DNA of 64,000 nucleotides, taken from positions 16,070,501-16,134,500 of the forward strand of contig OZ059896.1 in assembly GCA_964057225.1 (NCBI GenBank), in the 5' to 3' direction. A program made the translations under genes and the position numbers. The notes below the pieces were generated by a model that saw nothing but the letters and a program-made list of their open reading frames with translations, was not told the DNA's origin and searched no databases. This DNA is from Auanema rhodensis (Eukaryota > Nematoda > Chromadorea > Rhabditida > Rhabditidae). The first letter of the stretch is position 1, and each line of letters starts with the position of its first letter. Below are positions 50,120 through 61,800 of the stretch, piece after piece.

Positions 50120-53100
50120 ATGACAAGAACATTGATGAATTACAAACAAGCATATCCATTTGATGCCCTAAGTATGCCTTATGATGATGAAGACGTTACA
50201 GTCAATGATGATAGTCATCAACCATTTGCCAGCCGACGGCCACGATCTCGAAGTGTTTGTCTGAAAATCTGTATACCTGCCACAGTTCTTATATTTATAA
50301 TTGGATCCGGATGGTTCATACACAGCACAGGTTAGTTATAATTTGAAATGTTCATTGATTTTATTTGATTTTCCCGAAAAAGTGTTTTATTACTGCTTAG
50401 TTTTTCTAATATAATATCAAATTATGGTTTCAAAGTGTGTCAGCAACTGTCATCAACTGATAAGACACTTCCGTTCATGCCATCAAAACAATTTTAAGAT
50501 GCTTTTGAATAGATGTAACTCTTCTATCTAATATGATGCTCTTACTATACATTCTATAACTCTTCAATTTAATTAATATTCACTGCCTATACTATCTATA
50601 TGACAAGTGGATATAGCAACAATCATACATATAACATCGATTATTTCTGCATAATATACAACTTTTACCTCAAAATGTTCATTCGTATATACAAACTACA
50701 TCATCATCTATCTGTATTTTCCAATGTACATTCCAATTATTGTTCAACTATCTATAGTTATAAGTTATGAAGGTAAGAAAAAATTTATATTTTTAACAAA
50801 ATATCAAAAAAAGATCATGATTACAATTCTCTCTCAAGATGCACACTGTTATTTCGCTCTCTCAAGATGCACACTGTTACTTCGCTCTCTCAAGATGCAC
50901 ACTGTTACTTCGCTCTCTCAAGATGCACACTATTATCTCGCTCTCTAGATATAATCATTTCAAACTATAACTGTGCAAGATTTATTTCTTTTTTCACTCA
51001 AATATTGCTTTTTAAACTTTTTCTTCTCCCTTTTCGTTGTCTACTCTTTCTTATGATCGACAAAACTACCACTTCTTGATATGTGTAGATCTTATGATGA
51101 AATTCTCGAGCCTTCTATACATCTGGTCACACATGGTCATCATGTACCATTTCTGTGTTTCAAACAATACATGTGTCATGTATATATGGAAGAAACACTT
51201 TTTTTGATCATTTTTTCTAAACTTCTCATATGGGAGAACATCTGCTTTTTTCTTGTAAAAATTCTCAGCCACGCATGTTGAATAGACAGTTGGAACTATC
51301 ACCTGAGTTTCATTCTGTTGCTGTTTCATCTATCTTCCTTTAATACTAATCTATCTACTTATTGAATAGTATATTTGCAAAAGTTTCGAATCTTTTGATG
51401 TAATGTCTATAAACAGTCGTAAGCCTAGTATTTCTCAGCGTATTCGAAGCTTTTTAGGTGAGATTGCGTGAATTTCAAATATTTAAGTTATAAGGGCAAG
51501 TAATAAGTATTTAAATAATATTCTAAACATAACTTCTATTTATTGATTTTCATATTTCAGAGGCTTGTTTGCCGGGATGGTTTAACGAACCACCATCATC
51601 TATGAGTCTTGAAGGTATAGTTTGTAGATAAAACATTGATTACTACATAAAACTATAAACTATGTGATTTAGGAAGTACTGAAATGCCAACGAGTATGGA
51701 GAATGATAGCATGATACAAGGATCTGGTTTCGATGACAGCGGATTGGAACTTCAAAAATCTACAGATTCCTTTGATAGTGAAGAAAGTAAGTCACTAATA
51801 AGAATGAATTGAAAATATAAACACTATGCTATTCAGATTTTGATATTTACGGTCCTGCTGCTCCGATATTACGTGACGAAAAGCTGGAAGAAACTCGAAA
51901 ATTGCTTCAGAATGAATTATGTGGAGGTATGTTGTCATTATCTCTTCATTCACTTTATACTATTATTATATTATTAAAAGAGAGTTTCACGTGGAAGAGT
52001 GCAACGATTAATCATTTTACCCTTTCAGATTGGTGTGAAGCCGGAGGCGAATGCGTCATCGATGTTGATCCTCATACATATAAACTGATTAGTCGACACT
52101 GTAACTGTCCTCCTGATCGTTTCGGTATAAGATGCCAAACACCGTATGTGAGACAAGTTTTTGAACCTGTGAAAGGAGCTAATCTTAATGTTGAAAAGTA
52201 TATTTAAAGTGTGATAGATGATGATTTCTCATATTTTGCTATTTTCTTTATTAGACCGTCTGTTCCCGTCATCTTTTTTCTTATAATTCTTCTAATGATG
52301 GCGGTTGGCTTGGTTAGATATACTTATCTTAAGTAAGTGCTTATATTCTATTTCTCATTTTATATAATTAATATAATAACTAATCAATATATTATAGTTA
52401 TTTGATTATAGATGCTCACGTCGTCATGAATATGGCTATACACCGTCCAGTACTTTGACCGAGCATCATCATCTTCGTCGAAGTGCATTGTCCGGTAGTG
52501 CCCTATCGGATGGCTCAATGCGAAGAGGACCAGCTCGCACACCGTTTTCTCCATCACCAAAGATGTAAGAATCGCTTATAAATAATATTGGAATTTATAT
52601 ATTGAACTAATTGTATTCAGGTATTACCGTTTAACTGATTACTGGTCACCAGGCCAGCCTATCATGAAGCCATGTTCAAATCTGTCTGCACCTTACTCGA
52701 GCATCTGCCAGCTAAAGCAATTAGTGAGTACTCTTGTATACAGAATGTTCGACAAATGGTCAAACATTTTTTTTGAAATATTTCACAATTCTCTAACCAT
52801 TTCAAGCATGTTGCTTTTAAAAATTTGAATTATTTGTTCTCTTTTCAGACTATTCTCAGTCGTTCGGATATATCAGCCAATTCATCAGCACCGGTTAGTT
52901 GAAATTTTTGAATTTTGAAATTAAAACACGTCAACTCTTCACGCAACTTTCGTGACTCATCATTCTTCTGTATGTATGCTCATTGAACGGTCGTATTTTT
53001 GTTTACTCAATCACTATTGTTCCCGCAATACTGCATGTACTATTCGGCAAATAATAATTTGAAATAAAATAAGCTGTTAAACATTCGGGATTTCAGGTAA

Positions 53101-53312
53101 ATCTTACAAATGGGTCTTCCAACATCTCATCAAACACTATCTTGATGACACATAAAGACTGCGAAATCTCTACGTTATCTGAACCTTCTCGTGTCCTCAT
53201 GGAAACAGCAAATAGTGCGACAGTCGTTACGGCTTCTGATTCCATATCAGCATTATCGATTGCTACAGCATGTGAAGAAGCTCAGGATGCGCAGCAGAAA
53301 GAGAAGGATTAA
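50120..53312 (+). CDS. membrane protein with a single EGF-like domain (EGF-ligand-like)
   Basis: Exons: 50114-50330, 51561-51614, 51673-51786, 51837-51926, 52029-52197, 52255-52332, 52412-52564, 52621-52723, 52849-52893, 53097-53312; 410 aa, all phases consistent. The acceptor six bases before the ATG fits trans-splicing or a 5' exon. Order: acidic then Arg-rich cytosolic-type N-terminus; hydrophobic segment (aa about 50-67, CIPATVLIFIIGSGWFIH); Ser/Asp-rich stretch; EGF-like domain with six Cys at about 155, 159, 165, 181, 183 and 192 (C-x3-C-x5-C-x15-C-x-C-x8-C) ending CNCPPDRFGIRC; second hydrophobic segment (VPVIFFLIILLMMAVGLV); Ser/Thr-rich tail of about 170 aa starting KCSRRHEYGYTPSS. 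A membrane-tethered EGF ligand fits (LIN-3, or type III neuregulin-like two-pass topology), but orthology is unproven. It could also be an unrelated one-EGF protein. Confidence 0.85.
50829..50940. repeat. 28-bp tandem repeat, four units
   Basis: Four head-to-tail copies (50829-50856, 50857-50884, 50885-50912, 50913-50940) of a unit beginning CTCTCTCAAGATGCACACTG. Copies differ at one to three positions. It lies in intron 1 of the EGF-like gene (50331-51560). The unit is not a multiple of three, and the plus-strand open frames over it are repeat artefacts. Confidence 0.95.
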
Positions 53313-53966
53313 CTGTAAAAGCATTATCAACCTCATTACTACCTTCTCAGGCCTTATTAGTAATCTGATCAAAATAGTTGGTAAAATCTCTTAGAGCAGG
53401 TTTCGTTAGAGAATTTTCAAAATTTTTATTAATTTTATATAATTATAATGTTCTGACTTTGTTTAATTCAAGTTCTAACTCCGCGGAAGAAATTTACTAA
53501 TACAATTCTATGTGAGCCATCCTGAAATGCATTTTTCTAAGTCGACTATTCCTGTCAGGAATAATATAGGAAATGTTTTATACTTATAAGAATTTTTATT
53601 TGTTTGGCCCCTCTTCTAAACTGATTTGTATGAAATTTATATTTTAATATATATAAGTTGCTCAAGTTTTTGCTTCCATTTTCTCTATTTTAATGATTCG
53701 AATCTGCAACTGAAAACGGGTGTCTTTTTTGCTTTTATGACAATCTTTTTATAAATATTTTTTATTTTATATGTTAAAAAGGAAACAAAGAAAACACACA
53801 TATATATATATGAAATACATTGGACAATATTTAAAAGGAGTTATATCAAACTTTTAGAATATGTATAGGTATATACATTCGTTGTGAAAGTCAATAAAAT
53901 ATCTTCAGGAATGTATACACGAGATCAAACGCTAATGTTCATAAAAGTATTTATATAGAATGTTAA
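53313..53966. other. convergent 3' flanks of EGF-like and coiled-coil genes
   Basis: AT-rich, no exon seen. An AATAAA on the plus strand near 53892 is a candidate poly(A) signal for the EGF-like gene, about 580 bp after its stop. Confidence 0.45.
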
Positions 53967-55323
53967 TTAACAACTTCTATTCCCTTTCTCTTCGTCAAGT
54001 ATAGAACTTTTTTCATCTATTTCTTCATCTTCTGGTACTATGACTTCTTCAGGGAAATCTAGAAAAGTCTCCGCCGGTTGACCACGCACTTTTTCACAAA
54101 AATTCAAAAATTCTTCATAAGAAAATTTGTCTGCGGATATGTTCAATGAAGCTTCAATAATTTGCTCTAGTTTAGCTTCTCTTTCAGAAACAGTTAGCTA
54201 AATAACGGTTGATAAAGAAAAATCGAAAATAATATGATTTGAACCTCATATACAAGGTCCTTCTGATCAGCTTGAATCGATTTACTACACGTTTCTCGCT
54301 CAGGAAAATTGAATTGCTTTTCAGAATCACTGAGAATTGGAGTGGAAGCTATAAAACTTGTATAATCGAACACATACTGTGATTGAAATCATACCTCTAG
54401 GTATTCTTTGAGTAGATAATGGTGCAAAAGTTTCATTAAAATTAGTATTTGGATGTTTAAATATCTGAAAAGAAGTAAAATTTCTTAAGACTATGTAGAT
54501 ATAAAGCATACAGAATGGTTAGGATTAGGTTTGCTGTTGTTGATAGAAGCATAACGATTTTGAAATCCAGAAGGCCGACCGAATTCAACCTACATACACA
54601 ATGATCAATTTGATAAAAAAAACAGTTTTTTTTACTTTTTTCGTAGGAAGGACAGATGCCGAACTTTGATATATCGACGTATTCTGGGAATCTATTGTAG
54701 TTGTATCCATATTATGAGAAGTTTGTCGAAAGGTCATCATCGTATATTCCCGTTTCTAAAGTTTTAATAAGATATTACAAAGATGACTGAGAATGCATCT
54801 TACAAGGGAACCTAATTCCTCTCGCAAATTTTTTATTTCAATGTTCTTCTTATCTTCTAATTCTCTTTTCTGTCTATTAAATTCATATTCCTTAAAATTG
54901 ATAGAGGTTGAGGAGTATTAAGCTGGACCAGTATACCCTTGCAGCTTTTTCTTTTTCTAACTTCATCAGAGCTACTTGAGCGTTTTCTTTTTGTTTTTTC
55001 AACATAATCATCTGGCCGATATCAGCTAACTGTGATTGGTACTGAACAATTCAAAACATAGCTTGAAATTTTATATTTTAATCAGAACCTGACTCTGTGG
55101 AAAAACTTGTGAAGGCTGATTGGCTACATTTGGCTGAGTGGCTAAAAAACTTGGACCATCATCATCGAAACTTTCATTCAGTTCTGAAGATGATTATAGC
55201 ATACGACCTGGTCAATCATGCTGGAGCCTTACCACCACCAATGTTCTCAGCTCTAGGATCTTCAAAGGAATCATCTAAATTCTCAACTCGGGGTCGTTTG
55301 GCAGAAGGCCGAAATTGAGCCAT
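53967..55323 (-). CDS. coiled-coil protein of unknown function
   Basis: Nine exons 5'->3': 55233-55323, 55089-55183, 54937-55041, 54804-54890, 54636-54755, 54512-54589, 54395-54464, 54245-54348, 53967-54197; 981 nt, 326 aa. Start: MAQFRPSAKRPRVENLDDSF, with an NLS-like KRPR. An acidic patch follows (ELNESFDDDGPSFLATQPN), then Gln/Pro-rich sequence. A coiled coil spans about aa 70-125 (ALMKLEKEKAAR, EYEFNRQKRELEDKK). The middle is Ser/Thr/Asn-rich and probably disordered. The C-terminus is acidic (EFLNFCEKVRGQPAETFLDF). I do not recognise it. The order NLS, acidic patch, coiled coil, low-complexity recalls ATRIP-type checkpoint proteins, but that is only an architectural guess. A gttttcag acceptor lies seven bases before the ATG and the stop of the upstream same-strand gene is 389 bp away, so an operon is possible. 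Confidence 0.88.
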
Positions 55324-55332
55324 ATTCAGGCT
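55324..55332 (-). other. likely spliced-leader acceptor of the coiled-coil gene
   Basis: Minus-strand gttttcag|CCTGAAT-ATG: consensus acceptor seven bases before the start. Needed if this gene is the downstream member of an operon with the decarboxylase. Confidence 0.55.
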
Positions 55333-55696
55333 GAAAACTATTTTTAAACAATTGGTTGAAATTATAATGAAGATAAGGAATGTTGTGTGTAACAAAAACA
55401 ATAACAGCTTGAACAATATTATCAGTTTTACTGAATTATTACCACCAGAATTTGCAAAAATCACGAATACAACGATAGAAAATGATAAAAACAAGCATTT
55501 GAAAAAAGAATCAATTATATGTGGAAGTTGTTGATTGAAACCCGCAATCAGTTAGGGTAAGTACAAACATTATAAACATCATTCATCACAGCTTATAGGG
55601 GCAAGACTTAGTTATACTATCACACAAAAAAAAGAAAAATCTAGCTTAAAATACTAAGCGAAATCTTGAAAGCATTTGCTATGAACTTAACTAAAA

Positions 55697-55712
55697 AGGT
55701 GAATATTCACCT
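55697..55712. repeat. 16-bp perfect palindrome at the decarboxylase stop codon
   Basis: AGGTGAATATTCACCT is its own reverse complement. It begins at the last base of the stop codon on the minus strand. In RNA it could form only a tight hairpin with almost no loop. Confidence 0.8.
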
Positions 55713-57629
55713 CACAAATTAACTGCTACTCCTTCGATACCGTCGTTGCCGCCACCATTTTTCTTTTCAGGTTTTTTCGCCGGAGTAAGGCGTCGGTTCT
55801 CGTCGAGTTCCGCTCGGAAGTATGATATAGTCTTTCTAAGTCCATCATGCATGCTAACCTAAAAGGATTCCAATTCATTTCAAAACGTAAAGATTAGGAA
55901 CTTACATTAGGCTTCCATCCAATTTCTTTAGCAGCGCGATCAATGTCTGGTCGGCGCTGTTGTGGATCATCTTCTTGAGAAGGTCTTTCGACAATTTCAG
56001 AAGCACTGCCTGAAATAGTAAGAGGTAAATTACGAAGCGAAATAAAGTGAAAAATACCTACTAAATCCCTGATAATATGAGCAAATTCTTGAATCGTATG
56101 TTCTTCTGGATTACCAAGATTTACAGGTAAGGAATAATTACTATTCATTAGTTTGATCAATCCATCAACTAAATCGTCAACATATTGAAAAGATCGTGTT
56201 TGTGATCCATTTCCATAAACCTTAAAGAAATATTTTTCAGATAGTTTTAAAGTTGCGATACTCACAGTCATAGGCTTGCCTTGTAAAGCTTGAATTATAA
56301 AATTAGAAACAACTCTGCCATCATTCATATGCATACGAGGACCAAAGGTATTGAAAATCCTTGCAATACGAATGTTTATTCCATCCTGAAAATGAAGTTA
56401 ATTATATTAACTATTTATTACAAGTAAATTACATGTTTACTATAAGCCATCATCAAAGATTCGGCAACTCTTTTTCCTTCATCATAACAACTTCTAGGGC
56501 CAATAGTGTTGACATGACCCCAATAAGTTTCTGGTTGAGGGTGAACCTACAAAATTATTTATTAAAGAATAAAAATAAAACATGAATATATAAAAAGAGT
56601 TAAAAAACAACTATTTGAAACATTTAGAGCAAAATAAATCTAACTCACTTCAGGATCTCCATATATTTCAGATGTAGATGCTAGTAAAACAGTAGCTTTG
56701 GTCCTCCTATATGACAATATCTTATTTAAAAAAAATAGATGAAGGTATAGACGAACTTGGCTAATCCCAGCATATTAATAGTTCCTAATGTATTGGTTTT
56801 GATAGTTTTCACAGGATTATACATGTAATGAGGTGGAGAAGCAGGAGATGCGAGATGATAAACTTGATCAACTAAACCCAAGTTGTAACAAAATGAAAAC
56901 AAAAAGTAGAATATACCTTCAGCAAAATAAGGATTAATAACATCATGATGAACAAGTTCAAAATTAGGATGCCCAATCCAATGTTCAATATTTCGTTTTC
57001 TACCCGTAAAATAGTTATCCAAAGCAATAACCTGACAACAAAATAAAAAGTATTTAGAGTTTAAATTATGACTTTCTAACCTCATGGCCGTCACGTAAAA
57101 GTCTATCAACTAAATGAGATCCAACAAAACCAGCACCACCTGTGACCAGAATACGCTTAACTGAATCTTCGGTGCGATACCGTACTTCAGGATACACTTT
57201 TCTAAAAAAACATAAGTACGAGAAAACAGATAATAGATAAAAACCCTGAGAGTTTAGTAGAACTAATTCTATTCTTTAATGATTTTATTTCAGCTTCCAT
57301 ACTTTCTATTCGTCTTGCCATCTCTATGACGGTTTCAGTGTCAGTGAAAGTATCTTCAGCACCACTGAGAGAAAAAATATATTGAAGTAAATTCAGAAAA
57401 AATGATAAACGATAACAACTTACTGAACTCTTCTGGACATTTCGTCAGCTAACGAATCCTTCTCACTGTTTAAATCAACCACTGATATTAGAAGAGCTAC
57501 TGAAAACAAGGACCACGTTTTCCACGTATATAACATCCATAACTTACAAATCATAAGGAAAGACAGAGAAACCATAACGATTGGATTAGGTTTTTTTAAA
57601 AGCTTTATAAATCTATCCACATACACCAT
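55712..57629 (-). CDS. sqv-1: UDP-glucuronate decarboxylase (UDP-xylose synthase)
   Basis: Converts UDP-glucuronate to UDP-xylose in the secretory pathway, the donor for the first sugar of the glycosaminoglycan linker. Exons 5'->3': 57424-57629, 57245-57364, 57081-57201, 56917-57031, 56757-56871, 56649-56706, 56433-56546, 56266-56385, 56058-56220, 55906-56009, 55712-55858; 1383 nt, 460 aa, phases consistent. N-terminal signal anchor ([14 protein letters not shown]), a short coiled stem, then the extended SDR domain: [20 protein letters not shown] (NAD binding), [41 protein letters not shown], catalytic YDEGK in [40 protein letters not shown] and [10 protein letters not shown]. Length matches SQV-1/UXS1 enzymes. 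The Lys/Gly-rich C-terminus ([13 protein letters not shown]) is variable in the family. An upstream out-of-frame ATG lies in the leader between a tttaag acceptor (57656) and the start. Confidence 0.97.
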
Positions 57630-57655
57630 GCATATATCATTAACGTATCCGTGAT

Positions 57656-58896
57656 CTTAAATATGCAATTGAGTACGTTGAAAGAAAAAATTTTTCGAAA
57701 AAGAAAAAACCATTTTAAAGTAATCATCATGAGCTCACTGTATAAAATCGATTATAAATATAAACATTAATAATGTCCGGAAATTGATCGACTATTTGTA
57801 TACAGAAATATAAATATTAGTTCAACTAAATGTTTTAGACCTCGAAATTCATTGAAAAAAAAAACAATATGAAACAATATGATAGTGAAAGTGACCTTCA
57901 AAGAAACGAGCGATATACAAAAGCAGTTATCAATATAGAAATATAACAATTTACATATTATCTTTGTTTATTTTCAGTACTTACCTTCATATTTAACTTT
58001 TATATAAACTTAAGTATATATTGGATTAAAAATATTAAAAGCAATTTTACTGTTGTACGTGAAAACTGCTTCGTGAATTTGCGTACGCTTTTACTAACTT
58101 AAGGGCACCCGACTACTGTAGGTTCAGTAAGAACAATGTTTTGAAGGGCAAAAAAGATAAAATTTCAGGACAAGACGACATTTGACACGACGTAAGAAAT
58201 ATTCACTGTGATCAACTACGATGAAAATTTTAGCAATAAATGTGGGCGGTTTAAATTTGAGAACAAGTTGAGAATACTTTCGATGATTTCGATTGGGAAG
58301 AACAAGAGGAAGATGAATCTATATGATAGCGCTTGGTGAAGAATAGTATAACATATCGCAAACATTTGCTTTCTCATCTATCGTTGTTAGACACTCCATA
58401 AAAGAATGAAATACGGAAAGTACTAATTGAAATAACCTGTTTGGCAATTTGAGTGAAAACGAAATGTGTGAGGCTAGTGAAATGAATGAGATGAAGAGTC
58501 CCAAACTTTAAATCCATAATACATTTTTATTAATTGTTAATTACATTATTATTTTATTAATATTGTGTATATACTATATGTATATATAGTATTATTTCAT
58601 TTCATTTAACATATTTTCAATAAGTTATAGTATTCTTCACCATGTGCTATATATTAAACGTTATTCAAGTTTTAAAACTCTTCAGATAAGCTAGTGAACC
58701 AAAAATGAAATGCAACCGTTCTGAACGAGACAAAAGCTGAACAATCCAACTATTAGATTATTGTCCAACTAATGCGAGATACATGTTAAGACATGTGATA
58801 AATTTCACAATATAAATAAACAATTTTTTCCCCTCTGGCTTGAACTGAAACAAGATAGATGAGTCAATGAGACGATCCTATCCACTGCATATCTGG
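57656..58896. other. intergenic, no gene seen
   Basis: AT-rich DNA between the decarboxylase 5' end and the IFT122 3' end, both minus-strand. Inverted AT sequence near 58566-58592 (TATATACTATATGTATATATAG). No exon supported. Confidence 0.55.
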
Positions 58897-61800
58897 CTAA
58901 TCGTCATCATCGATAAGAACGGATGCATCGGTTCGAGATTGGTGTGTACGACAAAATGGACATGAACCTTTTTGAAGAACAGCCATCTCATAGTCATCCA
59001 TATGAAAAATCTGAAAAGAAAAGAAAACCATTTTTCTTCTTTACTTCAATGATTTAATAGCCAACCTTCCAACAACTTGTGCAAGTCGTAATAGCTATAG
59101 TTGGCATAACATTAAAAAAATATCGATAACGAAGAGGTGGTGGATACTCCAGAATAATTACCATACTTTTGTTTAATGATAGTAGTTGTTCACGATTAAG
59201 CACAACTTTTTCAATTTTTTTCTGAAATAAATACTATCATGAATGATCGTTTTAACAAATATATTCAGAATTTGAATAAAACTATCTACAAAACTAACCG
59301 AATGTGTTCGAAATGGATGAAAATCATCTTGGTTTAAAGGTGGCTCAGCTTCAATTTGCTGTTTAGCTTCAACTGATTCTATGTTATTTTCTACGAAAAA
59401 TTCTAATAATGGTAATATTTCTTAAATATAATGATTATTAATCTTTAAATTACATTCACAAACCAAATGTAGAAAAGGAGAAAACAAATGGAGTTTTACA
59501 GTGCATGCATTGTAATCCACAACTGAATGGATTATTCAAACCACATCTGTAATGTTTCTGAATGTTTCATTGATATCATTGAAACTATGATAACCTGTAG
59601 CAGATAGGTAACAACTCTTCCACATCTGAGTACGGTTTAGCTCTTATGGTTAGCATAGCAAGATCAACCGTTTGCTAAATAGATAACATTGTAAGAAAAA
59701 ACATTATTGACATTAATAAGATTACTTGGAAACGAATTGGGAGGCGTAGCTTGGTTAGTTGATCCAACGCTTCTCGAGCATACTTGTATGCATGTAGTTC
59801 CCGTCCAAGTGTTGCAATTGTAAAATAAGCTAAGCTGAAAATTAATTAAATTAAAAGATTTTGTAATTAATCTTTTGATAAATCAAACAACATAACTTAC
59901 GCTCTAGAAATATTTGGAACAGGTTTTTGAAAAGATACAAACCGTGCCATGTTGAGCAAGGTTTCTACACTCTGTCCAGTGAATGGTTGATGCTGTAAGT
60001 AGTATGATATGTGAAAAATATTATTACATATAGTATAAACATACTTGAAATGAATAAACATTATCATAAGCATAGTATATTTCAGCCAATGAATTAGCTT
60101 CGTAATAATTTGGTATTAATTCTGGATTATTTTGTGCTCGATCTATATATTGCATAGATAGTAACCAGTAATAGTATCTAAAGATCATGAAAGTTGTCAT
60201 AACAGCTCATATTGGGATTGTCTTTACCCTGCATCAGCATATCTACTTTCATTAACAGCATTTCCTTTTAATTGCTCTAATACTCTCATAGCTTCTTGCT
60301 CGTGCCCCGCTCGATGAAAAGCTTAAATCCAAGACAATCATATACGTAAAACTTGTTATTGAAAACCTTTTTGAGCTTCTTCGAAATGATCGTTTTCGGC
60401 GAGAAATCGAGCATAAGGCAAATACACATCTTCAATGTATTTAGGATAACGATCAGCAATTGCAAACGCCTAAATGATTTGAGTGAAGGATATAAAATGA
60501 AATTCAAGACAAAAAGGAGAGTTTTCCGAATGAAAACGAAAACTGAACATGAAATATACTAACATCTGTCCAATGTCCAGCATGAATATGCATCTGAATC
60601 ATTGATTTTGTATCACTCAATGATGTATATATCTTAGATGCCATTGAATACTCTCCTTTTCGAACGAAATAGCTAGCCAAGTTACGAAGTGTTTCCATAT
60701 CTCCTCTATCAAGCTTACGCATTAGAGTTATAGCTCTGAAAAAAAAAATCATCTAAAGAAGGAAATAATAAATAATTGCTTACAAATCCATCCAATCATT
60801 TTCTACAATTAACTGTGTGGCTTTATCTAAATCTCCGCTTGAAATGAGCATTTCAGCAGCTACCTAGAAACGATTATGTTTTTGATTAAACTTGAGTTTA
60901 TAACTCACCTTCGGTTGATTAGAATCTCGTGCCCAATCAGCTCGCTTACGCATCAGCATCTTCTGTGTTTCTCCAGAAGCTTTTGTCATAACATCCTGGA
61001 AAATAAATATTTTTATGCTTCAAAATCCAAAATTCACCTGGGCGTCGTCAAACATCCGTAAATCTGTAAACAATTCCATAGCCTTATTCTCATAACCATG
61101 CTCTTTATATAAAGCTGCAACTTCTCGGAATCTGGAGTATATGTATAAGTTATAATAACAATAAATAATTTTCAAACCGTTTTTGATATGCCATTATATG
61201 TGCTTTCAACAATACATCTGGTTCACCAGCATTTTTCATATCCTGAAAATTTGAAATGCAAAAATCTCAATATGAAACCTACCATAAGTTCTGTTATTAG
61301 TTGTAATGACCTGTAATCTTTGATACGAGCATAAGCTCTGAAATAAATTATATTATATACTATGCTGTTTTATACAAAAATCTGATTTTATATTTAAAAA
61401 TATATGTTTATACCTTGTAGCAATTTCTAATTCCATATTAATTAAAGCATCATTCGCTAAAATTCTCCAATCTTCTTCTGTTACACCGAGGCTAGCAAGC
61501 TTATACGCTGATCTATAATATTACATAATGTATTTTCTAATAATAGTCATATAAATGATCGTACTCATATTGCTTATTCTCAATATATTGGTATAGTTGG
61601 TTTGAAAATGGAACTTCAAACGCGGTCATTGTGTAATTCTGTAGACAGAAGACTTTGTTACATGAAAATCCAACAACAATTCCCTAAAACAAAATATATA
61701 ATTTCAAAATAAAGTTATTCCAGTTATTACAAGCATTCGTTGTTGAAATCCTGGGTAATTACTTGCTCGAACAACGAGGCTAGTGTCAGATGAAAAGCAA

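Noticed and set aside
50724-51079. Two overlapping plus-strand frames with repeated HTVTSLSQDA
   Set aside because: They translate the 28-bp intronic tandem repeat; unit length is not a multiple of three and no copy is joined to exons.
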